Assembly (NCBI GenBank): GCA_949358305.1
Contig: OX442315.1
Span: 30,034,427-30,098,426 of the forward strand
Length of the DNA: 64,000 nt
Origin: Strigamia acuminata
Lineage: Eukaryota > Arthropoda > Chilopoda > Geophilomorpha > Linotaeniidae
Reading direction: 5' to 3'
Shown here: piece by piece, positions 11,701 through 23,700 of the stretch
How the letters are laid out: the number at the start of each line of letters is the position of its first letter
Numbering within the stretch: the stretch's first letter is position 1
The notes under the pieces: generated by a model
Told to the model about the DNA's origin: nothing
The model's input: only the letters and a program-made list of their open reading frames with translations
The model's database searches: none
Made by a program: the position numbers and the translations under genes

Positions 11701-14700
11701 GACGCAAACCCCGTCGTGTTCACAAGGAGAACCTACAATTTACCAATGATAATGCTCATTAGTGGCACATCTTCGATTTATTTGATTAATTTTCGTACCT
11801 TCTTCGCACTCGTTCACGTCCTCTGTACAGTCCACTCCTTTGTATCCATTAGGACACGCGCAGACGTAAGTGCCGTCGATAGGACTCGTATTGCAAATGG
11901 CGCCAGAGTGGCAGGGATTACTGGCACAGGCGTCATCAAGATGGCATAGAAGACCTAGTGTGACAATGATGTAAATACGTGAAAAATTGTATGTAATGAG
12001 GTATGACTTCGTAATTAGGGGTGAAAAGGTTTGAATATAAAATTGGTTGCAGGAAATGAGTCATTGTGACATTAGACATGTCTTTGTAATTTGCAATAAA
12101 ATATAATCCCCGTTAGCCTTGCTGAGATTTAAAATGCGGTTATTTACTAGTTTGTTATGAACTAACAACATTGGGGCAACTCAGGCACATATGGAATTGA
12201 TAATGAAACTGGTTTCTAGATAACTTATGTCCAAACCGACAGATTTGGTTGAGTTAAATTGAATTACGAACAAAGAATGCCAACATCAGTACACCCTTCC
12301 TAAAGCAAAAACATAAGGCGCGTTCGTAGTTTAGGTTTTTAACGTTTCTATAAACCGAGTGGCATCAAAAACAGCCAAAAACCAACATCAAAATGGCCGC
12401 CTCGAAAGTTTGATCGACGGATCAGACTTTCAAGTGTCATAACCACTTTCAGGCGAAGCATCCACCATCCAAAATGCATTAAAGCTTGTTTAAACTTGTT
12501 TATTGAATGAATCTAGTGTCGGGCTGTGTCACGATGATGTAATGACTTTGAGACAACTTTGTCTAACAACTTAAAAATCAAAGTACACCCAAAAAAAAAA
12601 ATTTAAAAATTATATATATTAGCAGTAATATGCATGCATAGATGGGGTAATAATGTGAATCGTGAGTCACACGCCCATTCTTCCAGCTCGAGTTGCAGCT
12701 GCCTCAACCTTTATCTTAAGGTTAAACATTTTTTTTCAGTTGAAGCAAAATGTTTGAAGAAGGACCTTGAAATTTTTTCATTAAGCATTACTATGATAAT
12801 TCTCGAGAATAAAAAAAGGAAAAGATATTATGAAGAAAGTTGGCACCCAATGTGTTGCAGTAGACACCCATTTTAGTATCTATCTATCCCGAGTGTTTTA
12901 ATGGCCTCATTTATCATCAAGTGCACAATAGGAATCGACTTTTACCTGTTTTCCCAGCAGGACATTCGCAGAAAAAGGCGCCAACTCTGTCATGACATGT
13001 TGCGCCATTGAAACAAGCAGCACCAGCACAATCGTCAATATTTTCACTGCAGTCTGGACCGGTCCAACCGTTGACGCAAATGCATGAAAATCCGCCGACT
13101 ATGTTCGTGCATGTTGCTCCATTCTTACACACGCTTGGTTTCAAGGCACACTCGTCCACATCCTTTGAACAATACCGATCTACAAAAAAAAAGTGTGCAA
13201 AAATATAAATAAACCCGTCATAATTTATAAAATAAAGTGCAAATAATTATAACTATTAAAACAACATACCAGTATAAGTGGCTGGACAATGGCAGGTATA
13301 ATTGTTGATTCCATCCACACATGTAGCTCCATTTTTACATAAATTACCCGGGCAGTCATCAATATTAGTTTCGCATTCAGCTCCGGTGAAACCTGTAAGC
13401 CAGAAAAGATCAGTCACGTGCTGCACGTTTAATTTGCTTTTAAATTGCTAACGCTAATAAAAAAAAATAAAAAATAAAAAATAAATAAAAAGTGAAAACT
13501 AATTTTCGTGTAAAAACGAATTCGGATCAAGGTTTCTCGTTCCTTCAATTAAAATTCAACGAAAACACAAAACAAATCAACAAAAAAAGAAGTTTTAGTG
13601 TTCGCTTTTTGATCTATTTGGGGCATTCAGTTCTTATCTGCTAAATCCATTATTTTTTTTTTATTTTCTACGAATTCCTTTCACTGAAATGGTATAATGA
13701 AATGTTTTTACAACGTCACAACGCAAGTGACAGGAGTTCTCCCTCCCTATACACAAAAAGAGTTTGTTAATGATGACTTAACATTAAATTTTTTCTTTAA
13801 AATATATCTATGTGTATGTGAACCCAATCTGTTCACAGTGCACGAGGTCAGGCACCCCATCGAAGCAGCAGATTAACTTACAAGCGATTACCCGAATACA
13901 AGACGTAATGGCGACACACCCTGGGAATGTTCTCATCTACAGGAAGGAACAACCACTCAAGCTTAGTAATGGCTAATCTAATTCTATTCCATCAATTTAA
14001 ACATTATTGGCGTTTTCACTTTATTGCGTTTTACGGTCAACTCGGCTTTTTTCTTTGAAGTTTTCAACCAGTTGCTTTGCTTCCTAACAAGATTAATTGT
14101 CTTGACGATGTAATTGATGGAGGCGATTTATGGAAATCAAGAAATTAAAAACGCCAATCTGGTACTGCTTTGATAAATTGCCTTCTAAATGAAAATCCTA
14201 ACCTAACGGCCATATTTTTCACTGCAGATGGTCGGATTTACCATTAGGCTAAGGACTTTTTTATTTATTACTATTTTTGTTTGGGCTCGAAAACATCTTT
14301 TTGCAAAAATGTGCATTGACCGACATCAATAGATCTCAACCAATCACAGCGCGTCATTAAAATAATACGTTCATGTCGGGCATAGAAGTAGCCACTGGCA
14401 TTATTATTACCATATTTCTTCGATTCTAAGACACTACCGCTGAAGACTGCAGTTAGCCTGTGCCCGAATCTAACAATTTGTTGTAGCTCAGGGCCCCACA
14501 ATACTTAAATCCGATCCTAGGAGTGCCTGAAGTTTCAAAAAATACAACAAATTCGTTCTAGAAAATCACATCACGTTTGAAAACGCCCTTTTATTTTCTT
14601 CAAATGTCGTCAATTATTATTATATAAAAAATAAAAAAGAATTCTATTCCTGTGATGCCCTGTCAGGTTTCATGAGACCACACACGCTTTTATGGTTCCC

Positions 14701-17700
14701 TGCCATCTCAATTTTGCAGGAGTTCCGGTAAACATATGACAAAACAATGGAAGTAAATAATAACATAGAATTTTTGTCGGCGACTGTCTAAGTTGGAATT
14801 AACGCCCGTGGCAAAGCACTTGACATCGTTTATGGCCCATCATCAAACACAATAAAAGTGAACAAACCAAAGTCTCAACTTATTTACCTTGACGTGAGCA
14901 AAACATTCCTACTAAGGAATGCAACCCCCAAAAAAAAGTGGCTACCAAACAAAGTGAGGGGCTTAATACTTAAAAGAAAATTATGATTTTTTCTCCCCAA
15001 AGCGCTACAAATTGACAGAAACCAGTTTTCTACTTCATTAGAATTCAACCAACATCTTTTAAAAAATGATAGCTCAAAATTAAACGGCACTTACCCATTG
15101 GGCATTTGCATTGATAATTAAGCGAATCGATGGATATGCAAGTGCCGCCATGTTGACAGGGACTGGGATCACACGGTATATATTTGCTCTCACAATTCTG
15201 TCCGGTGTATCCTTGTTCACAGTTACATCTAAAACGAGATTCAACATTAACGCCTCGTTCACACTTGAACCACTTATGTAGAAGTTGTGAATTTTAGAAA
15301 GTCTAATTTCTACAACATTAAGATCAGATAAACCTAAGCAAGATCAAATTTACCTGTATGATCCTATGGTGTTTGTGCATGCACCTCTTTTGCATACATC
15401 TTTGGCACATTCGTCGATGTCTTCGGTACAAGTAAATCCGGAATATCCTGGTGGACATGTGCATTTGTAAGAGTCCTTGAATGAGCGACAGGTGGCACCA
15501 TTGCGGCAAGGTTGTGAAGCGCAGTGGTCGACTTGTTCGCAATAAGAACCTATTAAAGCAGAAAATGATCATCAAATTTTCCTATTTTCCAATTTAAACG
15601 CTACGGCACGGTTTGTCAAAGGTTAATTCCTTTAAGTCGTTGTAGATCACCTTTCAAATGCAATACTTTACATACCTTTGAATCCAATTCCACAGGCGCA
15701 CGTGTAGTTGTCTAGAGTAAACAGGGTGCAAGTTCCACCATTCCGACACGGGTTTGAATCACAGCTATTGGGCACAACAATTTCGCAAAGTGAAGCGGAA
15801 TATCCGACCGGACACGTGCAAGAAAACTTAGGCCCATTTGTTGAGCTTAAGTGTACGTTGCACGTGCCTCCGTTTTGACAACGTGGTCCTGGTCCGTTGT
15901 GGCAAGGGTTGGGATGTTGACAGTACTCGCCAACGTACGTTTGCGAACAACTAAAATCAAATAACAAACAAGTTTTGGTTAATAAACTAAATATTTTTTG
16001 TTGTCACTCATTTCCAACTTAGGGAATAAAATTGTAATCATAACTAAAGGTATTAAATACAAAATTAAAGATTGAACAGTAAAAAGTCAACCACGAGTGT
16101 TGAAGACTTGAGCAAAACTTGATTTAAACAAGCACATTTAGATTTCATTGGGAAAGAATTTGAAATTGAAGTGTTTTTTTCATTGATTTTCGCACATTAG
16201 CATTTCTAACTTTAGTTTTTCTCTTTGCACAACAAATACATATCTCAGGATTGCATCTCAGACCGGAAATCCTGTGTCAATATGCATGGTCGCTGTCTGC
16301 CTTGGATTTCGAAGCCAAAGATGATAAGGCCATTACCGAAAGACTTAACTGTATTCAAAAACTCATTAAGACTAAACTGCATTTTTAAACAGTTTGATAA
16401 GTGAGGGCTGTCTCGATCTAACTTTAAAATGGCGGCTGATTTAGTCTCCTTTTAGTCAGCTAGTCGCAGTGGGCATGCGCACAGCATTAAATAGCATGTT
16501 TAACTGGTTTAACTGCAACTATTCAAATGCAGCTCATGTTTCTTTATCAAAACAAAATTTCTAAGTGAATATATTATGAGTCCTAAACTTTTAGTGTTTT
16601 TTATATACATCCCACACTCACTTTCAATTATCAACTGACAAAGAACAAGAGTTCCTGACCTGACTTCACAGGTCAATGTTAATGCTGACTGAACTTACAA
16701 TCTAAAAGCCATAAAATAAGTTTTATTTATTTCACCAACAACAAATTCTTAGTTTTCGCAAACATTTTTCAATATAATCAAAAGCAGGTTGCATTCCACA
16801 CCTCTAAAACAGCAATTTCTCATTCACCAGTCATAAGGTCAAAAATGCTATTAAAGCAGATAAGAAAGTAGACAAAGTCCAGCCTCCCCGAACATTTCCA
16901 TCAACAGAGAAAGCACATTGAAACTTGTAGTTTAGACAGTTATTAACTACAAGTATACATTCAACCACCGAGCTTCCATCTATTCAGTAACATTATCGAT
17001 CTATCATTTACCTCTAACGAACCTCAACCCAAAGACAGTCTGCCCCTTCCCATGACCTTTAACCCACAAGATATAAAAAGAATAAATCAGGTTGTTCCCC
17101 AACTTCTTTATTTCCAATGGACTCGTCCGATCCATTTATAACAAATGCACAATTTTACCTTCCACCCCCACATGAGTATTATAAATCGGTGGGGGCGGAT
17201 CTGAGGAACCATGGTCAATGAACTGATAGTTGATTATAATAATCAGTACGCATAATTTACGTTTAATAAGAGATGTTTATGACGCAGCTGTGGCGCCATT
17301 TTAACTCGCTCAGCACCTGTTGCATGTTATGTTTTAATTGCGAATTCAATCACGGAGAATCCGTTTTTAGAAAGCGAAAAAAAGATGCAACGCTTGACCT
17401 TGATAAGTTGTAATAAGAGGCATCAGAAGTTTCTTCGGTTGTTATCTACACCTGCTGGATTATGCAGATGTTGAATGTAAAAGGGAAATCATCAACAAGT
17501 GGACTGGTATGTGTAAACACATAAGAGAATGGTGTAACATCACTGCAATCAAATAAAACAAACCCAGAGAACTTTGTTTGAGTTTGGCAGAGGAAAAAAT
17601 GACTGAATTTATTATTCAGAAATGTGTATTGAATTCAAATATTGCTTTTTGCATATTGCATCTTTTGTTGTTTTTGTTTCCGATGCACGGATTTTAGGCT

Positions 17701-20700
17701 TTGCGAAACTCCGTTAAATCGAAGATTCTTCCGTCATTTATTTGTTATTCATACAATTAATATTTTGCTTCATATCTTAGAAAAATTTACAATTTACCAC
17801 AGTCCAGGTTAGCTAACTATAAAACCTGGGATACCCATTCCCTTTGTTCCAGTTTAGTTTTGAGCAGAATCCCCGATTCACAACTGTACTGGAATTTGTA
17901 CATCCAATCCCACCATAAATTTTCCGGTATTTTTAAATCTAAGTGCTCTAAGCATTTATCTATCTGGAGTTGGCATTGATGAAAAACACTTATAATTTAG
18001 TTCCAACATCCTACTACACGTATATAATTATAAAACTGAAATAACTGAAACTTGAAAAACCTCTTTGGAAGGGAGAGAAGGAAAAAAAAACCCAAGTCTG
18101 ATATAATTTGTCTGTGCGTACAAAATCCCAAAACCAGATGACTTTCTTCTCCTTATTTGATTTTTATTTACTGACTGCTAAACGTCTCCACAACACGCAT
18201 GCCCACAGAATTAAAAAAAAATCACTTTAAAAATCCTCATTTAAATTCTAGACTCTAAAGCCAAGGTCTCAGTCTTGTAGTTTTTGTCCAGGGACATTTG
18301 TTATTTAAATCAAATGCTCAGACCTAGAGGGAAGAAGAGTGTCTTTTCTTGAAACGAGGTCACGAGGTCAAACCCGCGAAACAATGCGCACCAAAAACTG
18401 GTCACGCGCATGAGCGTAGGTGAACGACAGATCTGCTCCAGCATGCTGGGAAAGCGAAACAATTCATGGCCGTAAAAGTCAGTCATTAGCCGCTCCCCAG
18501 CATGGAAAAACATGGTCATCACGGAGATGAATTCAGTTACAACTCGGACTTCTCCAGGCGTAATAAAACCTTTTTCCAGTCTTTAGTTCTTAATGTACTG
18601 ATGCTGCTTTTATTTGGTTCAGTGACAGTATTAAAAAAAAAGGGAGAAGAATTTAAATGAGGAAAAGTTAAACATATCGCCGCCAGTTGGCATTGTGTAT
18701 TAAAACCCGCCATTCATGCAATTGCAATCATCCAGAAATTCTCAAGTGATAAGAGTCTAGGGAATAATCCCCTGTGAAAATAACATGGACGTTTGTGTTG
18801 AAAAAGTTTGGCCGTAATTGCTGCTCTCTCAGCCGCTACCCAATTACAGCTGGCGGCACTTTTTCCACCTGCTTTCGAGTGCAGCTGAAGGTTGAGCCAC
18901 ACCTTCAGCAACCAGATGTCACAAGCAAATAGCGCAACTGTGCAAAACAAATCTGAGACTCTGAATTGAGCAGCCGCTTCCAAAACGGTCAATTCCACAC
19001 GTTCAGGAAAACAAAACAAGAACCCGACTACTCGAACAACTAAACCAGTGTAGCCTTTCTGCATTTTGCACTGATAATAATTTCTTCTTGAATGCAAGCA
19101 GAAATATCAGCACAAGGTGCAGAAATATTTATGTAACATATAAAATTTTACATTTAGACTGGTTTAAAACATATAAACAAGTTTAAATGACTTTATGAAC
19201 GCGACGAGAAGTTCGAACTTGTTTTGTAGTTTAAAAAAGTTACTCGCGTGCACACAAGTGATGATAACCTCCAATTTAGCTGAGCAGATGAGAATAATTG
19301 CAAATTAACACTTAAAATTTGGAGTATAAAAGGTTTGTTTAGTTTTAAATGATATTTCGAATGTAGTTGCTCCAAACGTTCCGATTTAATGTTGTGGTCA
19401 GAGGTTATCGTTTGTTTTGCTTCGATTTACTTCTGATTGAAGATTACCCAAATGTTTTCACAATTTCGATTTAATCTTGAGAAAATGATATGGATTCAAC
19501 ACCTGGCTCTGTGTCAACTTCTCCAATGTTTGTTTTTAAATATCTAGTATACGATTTTGTGTTTTTTTTTCTTCTTCTAAAATAAGCCTACCTTTGTTAG
19601 GGTAAGATTCACAACTATAGTAATTTTTCACTTAATGTGTGGTTTTCAAGTCATGGAGCAGAGAATTGACAATTTCTTTCCTGGTCAATCAACTCTGATC
19701 ATCAAAAAAAATTTTTTCTTGAAATTTAATAGTCTACTTATCAAAACCCATTAATTTTTATTATTATTAAAAAGATAGGGCTGTAGGAGGAAGACTTAAT
19801 TTAAATTACCCATTAAAAATTAAATTTTCTCATTCTTAATTTAAAAACCTTTTCCTGTGAGTATTTCAAATCACAAGACTATATACTTTGGAAGCTCAAA
19901 GAAAGAAGGAAGAAAAAATGTTTTCGTTGCAAACTACAACACCTTTTCTATCTCCTTTTCATTTTTTTTAAATGTGCAACCACGAAGTACACAAGGAGAA
20001 AGGAAAGAGAAGGGGGAGGAGGGATGAAGAGGGAAACGGATATGTGGACAAGCAGTGGAGGATGCATAGGCTCGCCCGTTCCCACAGGACCATCACGCAA
20101 GCACCTCACATCCCATTCTAATCGAAATAAACTGTGCCGAATTTTTTTTTTTTTATATAAATGAAATAAAATGAATAAAATAAATAAAAACTAACATTTT
20201 CACGTCACTCTAACAACAAATTAAACTCCCACACAACCCAAATTTAATAAATTTTACCATAATTTACTTTTCAACCCAATGCGATGCAGCAAAACCACAA
20301 CGGATAATTATTCAAACGACTTTTCAATAAATAAACGACCTAAATTCAAACAAGATTCTTGAAATTTCACACTTGTCGTGTAAAAACGACGACTTGCGTT
20401 GATTAAGAAATGAAATATTTTTTTAAAATTCTCGTTTTTCGTAGTTTCGAATTGAAAAATTGATTACCCAGACCTATCAACAAGGCTAGTTATTAATGGA
20501 CCAGTGTGTCTTTTGTCCACTAGTGTTATATCAACAGCTGAAGCTACATAAAGCCAAGTACCTAAACGACATTCCATCGACTTGAGAAGGGGAGATCGTG
20601 GGAAAGCGTCTTCCCCTCTCCCGTCTCTCAATTCCCGTGGCCTCTGAATTTCTTTTGTGAAGTTTGAATTATGCATAAGCTGAGAATCAGCCATCGGGGA

Positions 20701-23700
20701 GAAAAGAATGGAAATAAAGCGGAAAAAATGAAACGAAATAAAATAAAAAACAATGAAATACACATTAGAATGAATAAAACTCGTCCTAGATTTTTCTTAA
20801 GACATTAAGAATCGTCTCATACTCCCTTTTACAGGGTGTTGATGAGCTTAACTTGTATTAAATTATCTGCTGTGAATGAGTAGTCTAATATTTTCACTCA
20901 TTTAGGGCCCATTTAGACACTTCCTGTTCCTATTAGCCAATCACAATCAGTTTACTAGTTTGTCATGCCCGAGCGTAAGAATGGGGTCAGCGTCAAGTGT
21001 GCAACTTTGTAATAATATTCCAATTAACTCGTAATTAATCGTAATTTTTCGTCTCAATGATGACTTCATTTTCAAAAGAAAAATCACTCGAGAGATTTTA
21101 TGCGCGATACGAGACTCAGAAAATGATTAAAATTTAAATTCGACACTTTGTTTTAGCGTGACAACACGTACCGTAGTCACTCATGCAAAAGTTGAAATAT
21201 TACTTAATGATAACGTGTACGACTGTGTTTATTTACACATTTTAAACTCTTATTTATTTTTTAAAAAAAATCTTTTCCAAGGTTTTGTCATTTTCTCCCA
21301 CGGAAGGAGTGCAACTACTCCCACGTGTCTACATGCAAAGTGGACAATGGCGAGGGGAAACGAATGCAATAATGATTGTTGCCTTGACCACTGACGCTGA
21401 TCCCACATTTATTAATTACTGGAAGACACTTCAGCCATTTTTTTTTAAAAGGTTGGGTGCAATTTTTTTAAGAGTGACCTCTATTGGAGGACAGTCGAAC
21501 AAAAAAACAAATCACCCACACCTTAATGCCGAAGGCGGGATTCAGGTTTTCTGCACAAGTCGGGTGAGGAACCTCGAGTGTCTAGTCCCAACTAACATGG
21601 AGGCGGTATTTCCACGAAAAACTTTCGCATTGTCATGGAAACGGCACGAAAAACAAGAAATCTACTTTGTTTGTTTATTCAAAATAATACGTCAAAGATT
21701 GAAGTAGAGAAAACCGAAGGTTATTCGTGTTTTTCAAGGAAATATTGAATAAAATCGTGTTTTTTTTGTATTATAATAAATCCATGAAAATAGTAGGCGT
21801 ATTCATGAAATCATGTTTAACTCGCAGTTAAATATGTTTTGTGTGCGACTGAAATCAGACTTAATCGGCCGCCATTTTGAAGTTCGATCGAGAAAAGCAG
21901 TTTTAAAATGCTGTTTTAAAATGCTGTTTTAAAATGCTGTTTTGTTTGGTCAAAATTTATGAATGCGTGTTCCGTTTCCTTTGTTCGAATTAAATTTTTA
22001 GATTCAAACTTAAAACTGAAATTTAATGTGAAAATAGATCATTTTTGAGCGGTCCTAATCCCACATCCTGTTTCCCATACCCTTATTTCATAGCCATAAT
22101 AATTAATAAATGCTTACCCATTAAAAATTCCTAATTAAACCTAACATTTTCCCCTCGCCACTGAATTATGGGGAAAACATGGACGGAAAAAAAAACACAA
22201 AACACAAAACGAGTTTCTACAACAAATTCCAGTTTTGAAATCCCCAACTCGAGTTCCATTCACCCCTTTGCCCCCATCAAACAATTTTCCCTTCTCAACC
22301 ATATTCCAGTTTTAATACCTCCGCAAGTTTCAAAAACACGGAGGACAAACCTAGGGGCCAGTGGTTGGTCGACATTCCAATAGAGGCCCTCGAATAGGGG
22401 ATGCCAAGGCCCAACCTTCAGCTGCCGCAGCTGCAAAAATCCACCGAGCGACAGCTGCACACCAAGTGCAGGTAGCACTAACACATGCTCTCAATCTCAG
22501 CACGAGCGGAAGTAGCATTCAAAATACGCTAAAACCCCACAGAATTTGCATCCAAAAAACCATCCCCATTAATTAAAACTAAATTAAAACCCTTTTTATT
22601 AAAAAAAAAAACAAAAAAAAACTTCAAAATTCAAATTCAAATGAGGACGAAATTTGAATTTGATCATCCTTCTAAACTTTTGCACATCTTTGTCTTGACG
22701 GCAGTCCGGCGTTACGCAGACACAAGTCCTCCTTGTGGTCGAGATCCGTTCGCTCATTTTACCACGATCTGCAAGGGGAGAACAGATGCTGCTCTCACAA
22801 AGCCCCAGGGTCAAACCTTCATTGTGCCTGCGCCTTTCCCACGGGTTTGGCTCACTGCACTCGCGCAACTCTCCTCGCCTCTTCCATACCTGCTTTGCTA
22901 CCTGAGCCTTGATTGGTTCCCTTGTTTTTGCAACATGGCTGGTCACTGAACAAAGTGACCACTTCCTACCACCAATTTTACACCCTCTTGCCTCGATCCC
23001 CCTCATTATTATTTTTTTAATCATTAAATAATTATGTTATATGATAATTAAATATGATATCGTTAATTATTTGCGCAGAAATCAACGGCGGATAAGATTG
23101 TTTGTTGCTTTTCCAAAGTTTTTGTTGGAAATGCCACCTGTTTGAAAGCCATCTGCGCGCATCTTCTCGCTCTGCAAAGTTATTTTCAGTGTCCTGGGGA
23201 GTGAAATATCTGGCGGGAAGAGCATATCCGTCTCAAGAGGTCAAGATTGGGAGAGTTATGCGTCGGCATCCGAGTTGGAGATAAGAAGGAGCTAAGAGAG
23301 GCTTTACTTACTTGCAGAAGGCCTCCCCTTTGGGATTGGATACACAGGAGGCGCCATTCTTGCATGGGTTGGGAGAACACGAGACGATGGCTGAAAATTA
23401 ATCGAAAGAAAAATTACTTTTTTGAGTTTTTGAGATTTCGAGATAAATGCAAATTTATTGCGCGAAACGTGAAGATATTTCCACTTTCCCGTAAGGAATT
23501 CGTTAGACTTTGCCAAGTTTTCGATCTTTAAACTTAAAATCAAACACGATTGAAACATCTAATCGATTTTATTGTATCCCACACGATTAAACGTCAAAGT
23601 TCGTTCCAAAAAGACTCCCCTTTAAGAAAATAAATAACTGTCGACATATATCCGACTGCAAGATGGTTTTAAGGGTCCCATGTTGACACCAGCTGTAACT

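Larger units (their letters stand above)
15951..23311 (-). other. Notch intron 2 (7.4 kb)
   Basis: The largest Notch intron, between the exons coding EGF 1 and EGF 2. It holds two copies of a dispersed repeat (about 16350-16540 and 21796-21968), two clusters of E-boxes (18847-18887 and 22419-22457) and CSL-like sites at 20079-20086 and 22835-22843. Frames of up to about 140 codons occur here but lack splice context or recognisable motifs. Large 5' introns of developmental genes commonly house enhancers; that role here is inference. Confidence 0.6.
9376..23390 (-). other. N: Notch exons 2-10: EGF repeats 1 to about 20
   Basis: Nine exons encode EGF 1 ([12 protein letters not shown]) through most of EGF 20 ([12 protein letters not shown]). 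The ligand-binding pair EGF 11-12 is split over exons 8-10; EGF 12 keeps the O-fucose motif C-x4-T-C (CQNDGTC) and the calcium-binding start INECDSNPC. Most repeats begin (I/V/L)-(D/N)-(D/E)-C, the calcium-binding type. EGF 8 is CKNGATC. The largest exon, 10293-9376, holds seven complete repeats and parts of two more without an intron. Confidence 0.92.

Noticed and set aside
21285-21707. 140-codon plus-strand frame in Notch intron 2
   Set aside because: No homology recognised, no splice or promoter signals, and it lies in the opposite orientation within a large intron.
22599-23041. 141- and 102-codon frames on both strands in Notch intron 2
   Set aside because: They overlap each other on opposite strands and end in simple Phe or Lys runs; neither has a motif.
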